Shown: piece after piece, positions 1 through 8,062 of the stretch
How the letters are laid out: the number at the start of each line of letters is the position of its first letter
Numbering within the stretch: the stretch's first letter is position 1
DNA from: Pseudarthrobacter sp. NIBRBAC000502772
Lineage (GTDB): Bacteria > Actinomycetota > Actinomycetes > Actinomycetales > Micrococcaceae
Assembly: GCF_006517235.1 (NCBI RefSeq)
Contig: NZ_CP041188.1
Location: 496,001-560,000, forward strand
DNA length: 64,000 nucleotides
Direction: 5' to 3'
The notes under the pieces: model-generated
Seen by the model: only the letters and a program-made list of their open reading frames with translations
Told to the model about the DNA's origin: nothing
The model's database searches: none
Position numbers and translations under genes: made by a program

Positions 1-92
1 CGGATGCGTCCCACATCCGAGCGCGCGGCATAGCGCATGATGAGGGGCCGCTGGACGGGTGTGGCCCCGCCGGCGGGAATGTCAGCGGCCAT
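1..92 (-). CDS. pstP: PP2C-family serine/threonine phosphatase, N-terminal fragment
   Basis: Only the first 30 codons lie in the window; the gene continues off the left edge. The translation ends in MRYAARSDVGRI, the usual start of bacterial PP2C phosphatases, where the motif leads into the first metal-binding segment. It begins 2 bp after the fhaB stop codon. In actinobacteria this gene follows fhaA-fhaB in a conserved operon with rodA, pbpA and the pknA/pknB kinases, where it dephosphorylates kinase substrates linked to cell-wall growth. The family call rests on a short N-terminus plus synteny. Confidence 0.75.
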   Translation of the reverse strand, partial: MAADIPAGGATPVQRPLIMRYAARSDVGRI

Positions 93-94
93 GG

Positions 95-577
95 CTACGG
101 CCTCAATTCGATGACCGTCTTGCCGATCCTCACGGGTACACCAAGCTCAACGGGCAGGGCCCGGGTAAGTTGCTGGTCGGCCAGGTAGGTGCCGTTGGTG
201 GAGCCAAGGTCCTCGATGAACCATCGACTGCCTTGCGGGAACAACCGCGCGTGGCGGCCGGAGGCGTAGTCGTCCTCCAGTACCAGTGTGGCTTCCTGAG
301 CGCGGCCCAACAGGATGGGGCTGGCGGCCAGGGGGATGGTGGTTCCCTTGAGCGGGCCTTCGGTGACCACCAGTTGGTGGGCCTGCTGCTTGAGTGGCTG
401 CGGCGGAGCCTCGGCCAGTTCCGGGTTTTTGCGGACCTGACGGGCGGTGGGGGTGCCGGCGGCGGCTTTGCGGCCCACCATCAGGTCCCTGCGCATGGCC
501 GAAACGATGCTGAAGATGAGGACCCAGAGCAGGATCAGGAACCCAAACCGCAGGGCAGTGATGGTCAGGTCGCTCAT
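95..577 (-). CDS. fhaB: FHA-domain protein FhaB (FipA-like)
   Basis: This is a 160-residue protein with one N-terminal membrane segment (about residues 8-28, rich in Leu/Ile/Val) and a C-terminal forkhead-associated domain (about 70-158). The FHA phosphothreonine-binding signatures are visible: LLGRAQEA, SGRHARL and EDLGSTNGTYL. Such proteins read phosphorylation by the PknA/PknB kinases and take part in septation and cell-wall control. The start overlaps the fhaA stop by 4 bp and the PP2C gene follows 2 bp later, so the three are co-transcribed. Length and order match actinobacterial FhaB. Confidence 0.92.
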   Translation of the reverse strand: MSDLTITALRFGFLILLWVLIFSIVSAMRRDLMVGRKAAAGTPTARQVRKNPELAEAPPQPLKQQAHQLVVTEGPLKGTTIPLAASPILLGRAQEATLVLEDDYASGRHARLFPQGSRWFIEDLGSTNGTYLADQQLTRALPVELGVPVRIGKTVIELRP

Positions 578-1317
578 GGGCGGCCCCCAGGGCTGGCGGG
601 AAGCAGGCGGAAGATGATCTTTGTCCGTCCCATCGTGATGGTGGAGCCGTCGGTCAGTTCGGTGCTGCCTGCCAGTTTATGGCCGTTGACGTAGCTGCCG
701 TTAGTGGAGCCGAGGTCCACAGCGCTGGTGACGCCGCTGGCGGTGCGGATCTCGAGGTGGCGGCGTGAGACGCCGGTGTCGTCAATCAGGATGTCGGCCT
801 CGGAGGACCGGCCCAGGACGATGGAGGGGGCATTGAGGGAGTAGCGCTGGCCGTCGATGTCCAGGACGGGCTGCAGGCGTATGGGCGGCCGGCTGGGGGC
901 TGCCGGCATGTTGGGCCTGGCCGAGGAGACTCCGGGGCCGGCTTTGGACTTCTCAGTGGAGGAGACGATCTCGAAATTGCCGGCGCGAAGATCCTCGGAC
1001 CGGCGGAAGGAGATCCGCACCGAGCCCTGCAGGGTGTAGCCCTGGCTCCGGACGTGGTTGATGACGACGTCGCAGAGTTCTTCGGCCAGCGGCGTGCCCC
1101 AGTCCTGTGCCCTCCTGAAGTCGTCGTCACTGAGTTGGACGTCGAAGACATTGGGGGCCAGGGTGCGGCCGGCGGCGATGGTGAGGGCTTTGTTGTCAAC
1201 CTCGCGGCGGAGCCGGCTGGCGATTTCCACAGGTTCAACCTGGGCGCGCGAACCGGTGGAGAAGACACCGCGGACGGCTTTTTCGATGCCGCGCTCGACC
1301 TTGTCCAGCAATCCCAT
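574..1317 (-). CDS. fhaA: DUF3662 and FHA-domain protein FhaA
   Basis: This 247-residue protein has an N-terminal DUF3662 domain (starting MGLLDKVERGIEKAV, about residues 1-118), a Pro/Ala-rich linker and a C-terminal FHA domain (about 148-240) with LGRSSEADI, SRRHLEI and DLGSTNGSYVNG. It is the first gene of the minus-strand fhaA-fhaB-PP2C operon and is translationally coupled to fhaB. FhaA homologues bind phosphorylated partners such as MviN and regulate peptidoglycan synthesis. A purine-rich stretch (GGAAAGGAGAAGGACC on the coding strand) precedes the ATG and serves as ribosome-binding site. Mycobacterial FhaA has a longer linker; this short linker is usual in Micrococcaceae as far as I know. 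Confidence 0.93.
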   Translation of the reverse strand: MGLLDKVERGIEKAVRGVFSTGSRAQVEPVEIASRLRREVDNKALTIAAGRTLAPNVFDVQLSDDDFRRAQDWGTPLAEELCDVVINHVRSQGYTLQGSVRISFRRSEDLRAGNFEIVSSTEKSKAGPGVSSARPNMPAAPSRPPIRLQPVLDIDGQRYSLNAPSIVLGRSSEADILIDDTGVSRRHLEIRTASGVTSAVDLGSTNGSYVNGHKLAGSTELTDGSTITMGRTKIIFRLLPASPGGRP

Positions 1318-1648
1318 GGTCCTTCTCCTTTCCCCCCGGCTGAGGGGCAGTTTTCGTTCCGGAACTCAGCCAACAATGCAGTTCAGAACCCAGCGGCCTG
1401 CCTGGCAGTGGCAGGCACTACTACATCAGATACTACTGGGCAGGCCTGTGAATGACCTTAATCCACAACGGCCGGGCCCCCGGAAAAGTTCACTGGTGGT
1501 TCCCGGCTGGCCCCCTCCCGGTGGGGAATTTGACCCCTCCCGAGGCTCAATTGGTGTTTTGCCGCCGATGTCCGTTATGCTTGATCTCGCTGCTTTTACA
1601 AGGTTGCGGATCCGGGAAACCGGCCGTAATTCATGGAAAAGAAGTTGC
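1318..1648. other. Intergenic region between fhaA and tRNA-Leu
   Basis: This 331-bp stretch must hold the divergent promoters of the fha operon and the tRNA gene. I see no convincing reading frame and no -35/-10 pair that I would assign. Forward frames that cross it run into the tRNA and are not coding. Confidence 0.5.
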
Positions 1649-1731
1649 GCGCGAGTGGCGGAACGGCAGACGCGCTGGCTTCAGGTGCCAGTGTCCGAAA
1701 GGGCGTGGGGGTTCAAATCCCCCCTCGCGCA
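1649..1731 (+). tRNA. tRNA-Leu (anticodon CAG)
   Basis: A cloverleaf can be drawn by hand. The acceptor stem pairs GCGCGAG with CTCGCGC and is followed by discriminator A. The anticodon stem pairs CTGGC with GCCAG around the loop TTCAGGT, giving anticodon CAG. A long variable arm (GTGTCCGAAAGGGCGTG) marks a class II tRNA, and the T arm is GGGGGTTCAAATCCCCC. The 3' CCA is not encoded, which is common in actinobacteria. A strong terminator follows 9 bp downstream. Confidence 0.95.
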
Positions 1732-1740
1732 CGCAATCAA

Positions 1741-1776
1741 GGGAACCCCGGTCTTCGGACCGGGGTTCCCTTCTTT
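1741..1776 (+). terminator. Rho-independent terminator after tRNA-Leu
   Basis: A 13-bp perfect stem (GGGAACCCCGGTC with GACCGGGGTTCCC) closes a TTCG tetraloop and is followed by TTCTTT. This is a textbook intrinsic terminator placed directly behind the tRNA. Confidence 0.93.
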
Positions 1777-1887
1777 AACGCTGGGGCGGTCCTTAACGCT
1801 GGGCCCCGAATCCGGCATGCCGCGGGCGTAACTGTGGGTATAGCATGCGAGTGACACCCGCTGGATGATGCGGCCGGAGGACTGCTC

Positions 1888-2190
1888 ATGCTGACATTGG
1901 GCGCAATTGATATGGAATCGTTCATCGCCGATGTGCAGGATGAACGCGCCAAGGACCTGCTCTGGCGCGCAATAGACGGCAAGGGAGCGTTCCGGCGTTT
2001 CAGGAACACGCTCGCAGAGTTCCCCGGGCTTGAGACCCGATGGTTCTCATTCCATGACCGAGCCATGCGGCGGCGCGCCATAGAGTGGCTGGCGGCATCT
2101 GGTGCAGTGGAACAGGTAGAGGCTGAGAACGCCCTGCTTACTCCCGTAACGCCCCGAGGCCCGCAATTAGGGCCTCAAGCCCCAGGCTGA
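1888..2190 (+). CDS. UPF0158-like protein, probably N-terminally truncated
   Basis: The 100 residues contain the conserved second half of UPF0158 proteins: MESFIADVQDERAKDLLWRAI, then GKGAFRRFRNTLAEFPGLETRWFSF and a final ALEWL-like helix (AIEWLAASG). Function of the family is unknown. Family members usually carry about 50-60 more N-terminal residues, including an acidic segment; none is found in frame upstream, so the gene looks truncated or re-started. The 3' end overlaps the convergent TetR gene by about 50 bp. A start at the second Met (1909) is also possible. Confidence 0.6.
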   Translation: MLTLGAIDMESFIADVQDERAKDLLWRAIDGKGAFRRFRNTLAEFPGLETRWFSFHDRAMRRRAIEWLAASGAVEQVEAENALLTPVTPRGPQLGPQAPG

Positions 2191-2875
2191 ACGCCACGTC
2201 TGCAGGTTTCTCGTGCCCCTGCGCGGCCAAGCTCCGGACTGCACCCGTGAAGCTCGGCGTCGACTCCGCCATGCTGCCGGAATCGAAAATGTCGGCTGGA
2301 GCCGTGACGTCGTAAGCGGATCCGAAAATGAAGGATTCCAGGGCCACGATGGCGGACACGATCCGCTCCTCCGGGAATCCGGCCGCCCGGAATCCGGCGC
2401 TGACGGTCTCATACATGGCGAGGGTCTGCGGTGCGTCAGTCACGGGAAGTACTGCGATGACGGGAATCAGGGGTGTGTGCTCCGCGAAGACGTCCCGGTA
2501 ACTCCAGGCCCATTTCCGCACCGCGGACTCCCAGGGTTCCGCCGCGAATGGGGTCACGTCCACCAGTGCGGTCAAGTGGTCTTCCACGAGCAGGAGCACG
2601 TCCCGCTTGGATTCCACATGGTTATAAAGGGCCGACGGCGCCACTTGCAGTGAGCGGGCCAGTGCGGCCATGGTGAGACCGTCGTAGCCGTTCTTGCCGA
2701 TGAGCCGCAGGGCCGCGGCCGTGATTCCCGCTTTGTCCAGGACAGCCGCGGCGGGCCGCCCCACGCGGCGCCGTGCCGCACCGGTTTTCGCCACGGGTTC
2801 GCGCTCCGTGGTACTTCGTGAAGCGGCTGGTGATGCCGGCATTGCTGGCCTTTCTGCGGGCAGTATCCCCAGCAT
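2138..2875 (-). CDS. TetR-family transcriptional regulator of putrescine oxidase region
   Basis: The 245-residue product has a Pro/Arg-rich N-terminal tail, then a TetR helix-turn-helix (about residues 48-95; LTMAALARSLQVAPSALYNHV) and a C-terminal ligand-binding domain of the TetR_C type. The first Met is used here; a start at residue 12 (2842) would also fit because the tail is not conserved. It is transcribed away from the putrescine oxidase gene, and the 108-bp gap between them holds a perfect 11-bp-arm palindrome. I infer that it represses itself and the oxidase/permease pair, with a polyamine or an oxidation product as inducer. Confidence 0.85.
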   Translation of the reverse strand: MLGILPAERPAMPASPAASRSTTEREPVAKTGAARRRVGRPAAAVLDKAGITAAALRLIGKNGYDGLTMAALARSLQVAPSALYNHVESKRDVLLLVEDHLTALVDVTPFAAEPWESAVRKWAWSYRDVFAEHTPLIPVIAVLPVTDAPQTLAMYETVSAGFRAAGFPEERIVSAIVALESFIFGSAYDVTAPADIFDSGSMAESTPSFTGAVRSLAAQGHEKPADVAFSLGLEALIAGLGALRE

Positions 2876-2923
2876 TATTCCACCGGCCTCTTCCTCGGGG
2901 GCCGCGAAACAGCTATAGTTCTA

Positions 2924-2946
2924 CTAAATGAATGGCATTCATTTAG
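2924..2946. promoter_or_regulatory. Palindromic operator between tetR and puo
   Basis: The arms CTAAATGAATG and CATTCATTTAG are perfect inverted repeats separated by one G. Size and symmetry suit a TetR dimer. The site lies 38 bp before the oxidase start and about 50 bp before the tetR start, so one site could control both divergent genes. Confidence 0.8.
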
Positions 2947-2983
2947 TGGTTCGCGTCACTCGACCGGCCATAGAGAGGACATC

Positions 2984-4411
2984 ATGCTGAATCTTGACCG
3001 CGACGTTGTGATCGTTGGCGCCGGGCCGTCCGGGCTCACCGCTGCCCGCGAGCTGAAGAAGGCCGGCCTAGGCGTGGCAGTGCTGGAAGCACGCGACCGC
3101 GTGGGCGGCCGGACCTGGACCGACACCATTGACGGGGCCATGCTGGAAATCGGCGGCCAGTGGGTCTCCCCGGACCAGACCGTACTGCTGGAACTCCTGG
3201 ACGAGCTCGGCCTGAAGACATACTCCCGCTACCGGGAGGGCGAGTCGGTCTACGTCGGCGCCGACGGCAAGAAAACCCGCTACACCGGTGATTCCTTCCC
3301 GGTGAGCGCAGCCACCGGGGCGGAAATGGACAAGCTGATCGGCATTCTGGACGGCCTCGCCGCGGAAATCGGCGCCACCGAGCCGTGGGCGCACCCCAAG
3401 GCCCGTGAACTGGACACCATCTCCTTCCACCACTGGCTGCGCCGGAACTCGAAGGACGAGGAGGCCTGCAACAACATTGGACTGTTCATCGCCGGCGGCA
3501 TGCTCACCAAGCCCGCGCACGCGTTTTCGGCACTGCAGGCGGTCCTGATGGCAGCCTCCGCCGGGTCCTTCAGCCACCTCACCGACGAGGACTTCATCCT
3601 GGACAAGCGGGTCATCGGAGGGATGCAGCAGGTGTCCCTGCTGCAGGCAGCGGAACTGGGTGCCGACGTCGTACTTAACAGTCCGGTACGCACTGTCCGC
3701 TGGGAGGACGCCGGGGAAGGCGGGCACCGCGTCAGCGTTGTCTCGGAGCGCGCCACCGTGAATGCGCGCTTTGTGATCATGGCTGTGCCACCGAACCTTT
3801 ACTCCCGCGTCTCATTTGATCCGCCGCTTCCACGGCGGCAGCACCAGATGCACCAGCACCAGTCGCTGGGCCTGGTGATCAAGGTCCACGCCGTCTACCG
3901 CACGCCGTTCTGGCGTGAAGACGGACTCTCCGGAACGGGTTTTGGTGCCGGTTCGCTGGTCCAGGAGGTCTACGACAACACCAACCACGGTGATTCACGG
4001 GGAACCCTGGTGGGCTTTGTCTCGGATGAAAAGGCCGACGGCGTCTTCGAGCTGAGTGCCGAGGACCGCCGCCGCGCCATCCTGGAATCGATTGCCGGGT
4101 TCCTGGGGGACAAGGCCCTGGAACCCGAGGTCTACTACGAATCCGACTGGGGCTCCGAGGAATGGACCCGGGGCGCGTACGCGGCCAGCTACGATCTGGG
4201 CGGCCTGCACCGTTACGGCAAGGACCAGCACGCCCCCGTGGGCCCGATCTACTGGTGCTCCTCGGACCTCGCCGCCGAAGGCTACCAGCACGTTGACGGA
4301 GCCGTCCGTATGGGCCAGCGCACTGCGGCGCGCATCGTGGACGCGGCGGGCGTTGCAGCCAAAGCGGACGCTTTCCGCGCGGCAAACGAGGCCGCGGCCG
4401 TCGTCGGCTGA
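2984..4411 (+). CDS. puo: Putrescine oxidase (FAD-dependent amine oxidase)
   Basis: This 475-residue flavoprotein oxidises putrescine to 4-aminobutanal with release of ammonia and H2O2. The FAD-binding Rossmann motif is at the N-terminus (VVIVGAGPSGLTAA, then LEARDRVGGRTW), and the C-terminal FAD segment GYQHVDGAVRMGQRTA is intact. Long blocks such as GGQWVSPDQT, FIAGGMLTKPAHAFSALQA and QHQMHQHQSLGLVIKVHAVY match what I recall of Rhodococcus/Kocuria putrescine oxidase, so the substrate call is stronger than for a generic monoamine oxidase. No signal peptide is seen, so it is cytoplasmic. An APC permease gene follows 49 bp later, giving an uptake-plus-oxidation unit. Confidence 0.9.
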   Translation: MLNLDRDVVIVGAGPSGLTAARELKKAGLGVAVLEARDRVGGRTWTDTIDGAMLEIGGQWVSPDQTVLLELLDELGLKTYSRYREGESVYVGADGKKTRYTGDSFPVSAATGAEMDKLIGILDGLAAEIGATEPWAHPKARELDTISFHHWLRRNSKDEEACNNIGLFIAGGMLTKPAHAFSALQAVLMAASAGSFSHLTDEDFILDKRVIGGMQQVSLLQAAELGADVVLNSPVRTVRWEDAGEGGHRVSVVSERATVNARFVIMAVPPNLYSRVSFDPPLPRRQHQMHQHQSLGLVIKVHAVYRTPFWREDGLSGTGFGAGSLVQEVYDNTNHGDSRGTLVGFVSDEKADGVFELSAEDRRRAILESIAGFLGDKALEPEVYYESDWGSEEWTRGAYAASYDLGGLHRYGKDQHAPVGPIYWCSSDLAAEGYQHVDGAVRMGQRTAARIVDAAGVAAKADAFRAANEAAAVVG

Positions 4412-4460
4412 GCGCACCAGCTCCAACCCATTCAGCGTCGAATGAAAGAGAGGCACGGCC

Positions 4461-5999
4461 ATGAGTCCCAAGGAAGTGACAGCACAGCCACCCAGCGCCC
4501 CGGGCAATGGCCTGGCTGAAAAGGGCCTGAGCGGGAAGGGCTTGAAGGCGGGCGCGGTGGGATTGCTGGGCGCCGTGGTGATCGGTGTCTCCTGCATCGC
4601 GCCTGCGTACACACTGACCGCGGCGCTGGGGCCAACGGTTTCGGAAGTGGGGGTCCAGCTGCCGGCGATCTTCCTGGTGGGCTTTATCCCCATGATCCTG
4701 GTGGCGTTCGGGTACCGCGAACTGAACAATGCCATGCCCGACGCCGGCACGTCGTTTACATGGGCATCGCGCGCCTTTGGTCCGTGGATCGGCTGGATGG
4801 GTGGCTGGGGGCTGATTGCGGCCACCATCATTGTGCTGTCCAACCTGGCGGCGGTCGCCGTCGACTTCTTCTACCTCATGCTGGCCCAGCTGTTCGGAAA
4901 CCCGGAACTGGGCGAGCTGAGCAAGAACCTGCCGCTGAACATCGCCACGACCCTGGTGTTCATCGCCCTGGCTTGCTGGATTTCCTTTCGGGGCATGGAA
5001 GCCACCAAAGGCGTGCAGTATGTACTGGTGGCGTTCCAGCTGCTGGTGTTGGGCTGGTTTGCCGTAGCTGCCTTCACTCACGTGGCCAACGGCTCGGCGT
5101 TTGATGCGACCGCCATTTCGCCGGACTGGTTTAACCCGTTCGCGGTCGGATCCTTCTCAGCCTTTGCTGCCGGGGTTTCCCTCTCCATCTTCATCTACTG
5201 GGGCTGGGACGTCACGCTGACCATGAACGAGGAAACCAAGAATCCGGAGAAGACTCCGGGACGGGCGGCAACCGTCACCGTGGTGGTGATTGTCGCGATC
5301 TACATGACCGTTGCGCTGGCAACTTTGTCCTTCGCAGGCGTGGGCGAAACCGGCCTTGGCGCCGGGAATCCGGATAACCAGTCGAGCATCTTCGCCGTCC
5401 TCTCCGGGCCGGTGATGGGACCGTTCGCCATCCTGATGTCCCTTGCCATCCTGAGCGGTTCGGCCGCCTCGCTGCAGTCCACGTTTGTGTCGCCGGCGCG
5501 GACCATGCTCTCGATGGGCCACTACAAGGCATTCCCGGGCCGCTTCGGCAAGGTCAGCCCGCGCTTCAAGTCCCCGAGCTACGCCACGATCGCCGCGGGC
5601 GTTGCTGCCGCAGCCTTCTACGTCATCACGCGGACCACCTCGGAGAACGCGCTCTGGGACACCATCACGGCGCTGGGCATGATGATCTGCTTCTACTACG
5701 GCGTCACAGCCCTGGCATGCGTCTGGTTCTTCCGGGCTCAGGCGTTCAGCAATGGCCGCGCGTTCTTCTTCAGGTTCCTGGCGCCGCTGCTGGGCGGAGT
5801 CATCCTGCTGGTGATGTTCTTCAAGACCGCCGCCGATTCCATGGACCCCGAGTACGGCTCCGGATCATCGTTGGGCGGGCTGGGGATGGTGTTTATCCTG
5901 GGCATGGGCGTGATCCTGCTGGGCGTGGTGATCATGCTGGTGATGTCCACGCTGCGGCCCGAGTTCTTCAAGGGGCAGGTGCTGGCCCGCGGGAACTGA
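4461..5999 (+). CDS. APC-family amino acid/polyamine permease
   Basis: A 512-residue integral membrane protein with about 12 hydrophobic segments. The first membrane helices carry the APC pattern GAVVIGVSCIAPAYTLTAALG and the protein has the conserved central TMNEETKNPEKTPGRA loop. It lies directly behind putrescine oxidase in the same orientation, so putrescine or a related polyamine is the likely substrate. The start is supported by a GAGAGG ribosome-binding site. Substrate is inferred from context only. Confidence 0.88.
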   Translation: MSPKEVTAQPPSAPGNGLAEKGLSGKGLKAGAVGLLGAVVIGVSCIAPAYTLTAALGPTVSEVGVQLPAIFLVGFIPMILVAFGYRELNNAMPDAGTSFTWASRAFGPWIGWMGGWGLIAATIIVLSNLAAVAVDFFYLMLAQLFGNPELGELSKNLPLNIATTLVFIALACWISFRGMEATKGVQYVLVAFQLLVLGWFAVAAFTHVANGSAFDATAISPDWFNPFAVGSFSAFAAGVSLSIFIYWGWDVTLTMNEETKNPEKTPGRAATVTVVVIVAIYMTVALATLSFAGVGETGLGAGNPDNQSSIFAVLSGPVMGPFAILMSLAILSGSAASLQSTFVSPARTMLSMGHYKAFPGRFGKVSPRFKSPSYATIAAGVAAAAFYVITRTTSENALWDTITALGMMICFYYGVTALACVWFFRAQAFSNGRAFFFRFLAPLLGGVILLVMFFKTAADSMDPEYGSGSSLGGLGMVFILGMGVILLGVVIMLVMSTLRPEFFKGQVLARGN

Positions 6000-6132
6000 G
6001 CGTCCGCCAAGGCCGGCGGGCGATTTCTCCCCTCCGGACGGACTAATCCCCGTGTAACGCGGCGGGGAAAAGACCGCAATGCGGGGAAGAGCTGCGCCGG
6101 CGTTGGTGTGTTGCGCTGAGTGCGGGAGGCGC

Positions 6133-6837
6133 CTAGGCCGGCGGGCGTACCGAAGCCTTGAACCGCCGTCGGGAATTTGCGAGGTGGCTGCGCATGGCGG
6201 CAGAGGCGGCGGACTCATCGCCGTCGGCGATGGCGGCAGCGATGGACCGGTGCTCGTGCACCACCTGGTCAAAGTGGTCCCGGGCGTAATGTTCGACGCC
6301 GGTGAGCAGCCGGGTGCGGGGCATCGCGATCATCGTCTGGCCCAGGGCGGCGAGGCAATCGGAGTAGAAAGGGTTGCCAGAGGCGGCCGCGATGGCGCGG
6401 TGGAACTCGAAGTCCGCCTTCATGGCGTGGCCGGGGTGGTCAGCGCTGGCGGCGAACTGTTCCAGGGCAGCATTGACCGCCCGGAGCTGGCGGTCGGAGT
6501 GGTTGCGGGCGGCCAGGGCAGCAGCTTCGGTCTCGACGCCCAGCCGGAATTCCAGCAGGTGGAGGCGGTCTTCGATGCTGGCGACGGGGCGGCTGCCCGG
6601 GACAGGCTGGGGGCCGTCGTCGGGCGGGGTCAACGCGAAGCTGCCCCGCCCGCGTTCGGTTTCCACCAGCCCTTCGGCCTGGAGGCGCGTCAGTGCCGAG
6701 CGCACCACGGTGCGGCTGACGCCGAAGTCGACCATCAGCGCGTTTTCGCTGGGAAGCTTGTCGCCGGGCTGGATGACGCCGTCCACGATGCGGGTGCGAA
6801 GGTCGGCGGCGAGGTCCGCGGTCAGGTTCCGGCTCAT
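6133..6837 (-). CDS. GntR/FadR-family regulator of galactarate/talarate use
   Basis: A 234-residue protein with an N-terminal winged helix of the GntR family (about residues 8-75; PGDKLPSENALMVDFGVSRTVVRSAL) and a C-terminal all-helical FCD ligand-binding domain. The frame stays open upstream, but the Met at 6837 begins the conserved domain and avoids overlap with the dehydratase gene, which ends 11 bp upstream. It is co-oriented with the dehydratase and probably regulates it through the TACAAGT/ACTTGTA sites upstream of that gene. Confidence 0.88.
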   Translation of the reverse strand: MSRNLTADLAADLRTRIVDGVIQPGDKLPSENALMVDFGVSRTVVRSALTRLQAEGLVETERGRGSFALTPPDDGPQPVPGSRPVASIEDRLHLLEFRLGVETEAAALAARNHSDRQLRAVNAALEQFAASADHPGHAMKADFEFHRAIAAASGNPFYSDCLAALGQTMIAMPRTRLLTGVEHYARDHFDQVVHEHRSIAAAIADGDESAASAAMRSHLANSRRRFKASVRPPA

Positions 6838-6847
6838 GCGTTCAAGG

Positions 6848-7975
6848 TTACGCGCCGAACTCCACGGACTCGGTGGTCCAGGCATGGGCCTGGTCACTGA
6901 GGGTCACGCCCAGGCCAGGACGGTCCGGGACCAGCATGCGGCCGTTCTTCGTTTCGAGGCGTTCATTGAACAGCGGGTCCAGCCAGTCGAAGTGCTCCAC
7001 CCACGGCTCCCGCGGGTACGCCGCGGCGAGGTGCAGGTGGATCTCCATGGCGAAGTGCGGCGCCAGCCCCAGTCCGCGCTCGTCCGCGAGGGCGGCGAGG
7101 CGAAGGAACTGGGTGATGCCGCCGACGCGGGGCGCGTCCGGCTGGATGATGTCGCAGCCGTTGGCGTTGATGAGGCCCTTGTGCTCGGCCACGGACGCCA
7201 GCATCTCGCCGGTGGCGATGGGCGTGTCCAGGACGTTGGCGAGGTGCGCGTGGCCCTCAAAGTCGTAGGCATCGAGCGGCTCTTCGATCCAGATGAGGTT
7301 GTATTGCTCCAGCTGGCGGCCCATACGCAGGGCGGTGGCCCGGTCCCACTGCTGGTTGGCGTCCACCATCAGGGGAACGTCCCAGCCGATGTGTTCGCGG
7401 ATGCCGGCCACGCGGCGGAGGTCCTCGGCGGAATCGGGCAGGCCTACCTTGATCTTGATGCCGCCGATGCCTTCCTCCAGGAGAACCGTGGCGCGGTCCT
7501 TGACTTCTTCGAGGGAGGCGTTGAGGAAGCCGCCGGAGGTGTTGTACGTCTGGACGGAGTCCCGGTAGGCGCCCAGGAACTTGGCCAGGGAGAGGCCGGC
7601 GCGCTTGGCCTTGAGGTCGTAGAGCGCGATGTCGATCGCGGCCAGGGCCTGGGTGGCCACACCCGAGCGGCCCACGGAAGCGCCGGCCCAAAGCAGCTTG
7701 GTGTAGATCTTGCCGATATCGTTGGGGTCCTCGCCGATGAGTCCCTGCGCGACTTCCTTGGCGTGGGCGTACTGGGCGGGGCCGCCGGCGCGCTTGGAGT
7801 AACTGAAGCCGATACCGCTGTGGCCTAGTTCCGTGGTGATCTCAGCGAACAGGAACACCACTTCGGTCATGGGCTTCTGGCGGCCGGTGAAAACCTTGGC
7901 GTCACTGATGGGGACGGCCAGTGGCAGCCGGGCGGTGGAAAGCTTGACGTGCCGGATGGCGTCGACGGTACTCAT
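6848..7975 (-). CDS. L-talarate/galactarate dehydratase (enolase superfamily)
   Basis: The 375-residue enzyme dehydrates galactarate or L-talarate to a 2-keto-3-deoxy hexarate. It shows the full mandelate-racemase-type active site: the KxK pair K174/K176 (GIKIKVG), metal ligands D205 (VDANQQW), E231 (WIEEP) and E257 (GEML), D280 and catalytic H307 (APHFAMEIH). Blocks such as VSDAKV-like PISDAKVFTGRQKP, KLLWAGASVGRSG and QTYNTSGGFL match the Salmonella enzyme as I recall it. It sits between its presumed GntR regulator and a divergent-promoter region with GntR-type repeats. An AEC permease upstream may export or import the acid. Confidence 0.88.
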   Translation of the reverse strand: MSTVDAIRHVKLSTARLPLAVPISDAKVFTGRQKPMTEVVFLFAEITTELGHSGIGFSYSKRAGGPAQYAHAKEVAQGLIGEDPNDIGKIYTKLLWAGASVGRSGVATQALAAIDIALYDLKAKRAGLSLAKFLGAYRDSVQTYNTSGGFLNASLEEVKDRATVLLEEGIGGIKIKVGLPDSAEDLRRVAGIREHIGWDVPLMVDANQQWDRATALRMGRQLEQYNLIWIEEPLDAYDFEGHAHLANVLDTPIATGEMLASVAEHKGLINANGCDIIQPDAPRVGGITQFLRLAALADERGLGLAPHFAMEIHLHLAAAYPREPWVEHFDWLDPLFNERLETKNGRMLVPDRPGLGVTLSDQAHAWTTESVEFGA

Positions 7976-8027
7976 GGTTGCTCCTCGAAAGCAGGCTGGC
8001 CGGGCTGCATTGCCCTGCTACTTAGCG

Positions 8028-8054
8028 TACAAGTATCCAACTTGTATCACAAGT
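8028..8054. promoter_or_regulatory. Overlapping inverted repeats upstream of the dehydratase gene
   Basis: TACAAGT-N5-ACTTGTA overlaps ACTTGT-N3-ACAAGT, so three ACTTGT-type half-sites lie in 27 bp, 53 bp upstream of the dehydratase start. The pattern fits cooperative binding of a FadR-type GntR regulator, most simply the one encoded two genes downstream. The site also lies just behind the stop of the AEC permease gene. Confidence 0.65.
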
Positions 8055-8062
8055 AGGCACGC

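Noticed and set aside
59..694. 211-codon plus-strand reading frame over fhaB and fhaA
   Set aside because: It is antisense to two conserved genes and has no recognisable domain; high-GC sequence produces such long shadow frames.
3879..5081. 400-codon minus-strand frame across putrescine oxidase and permease
   Set aside because: It is antisense to two well-conserved genes; its composition is rich in Arg, Pro and Gly without domain pattern.
6374..7828. 484-codon plus-strand frame across the GntR and dehydratase genes
   Set aside because: The opposite strand encodes a dehydratase with a full active site; this frame has no motif.
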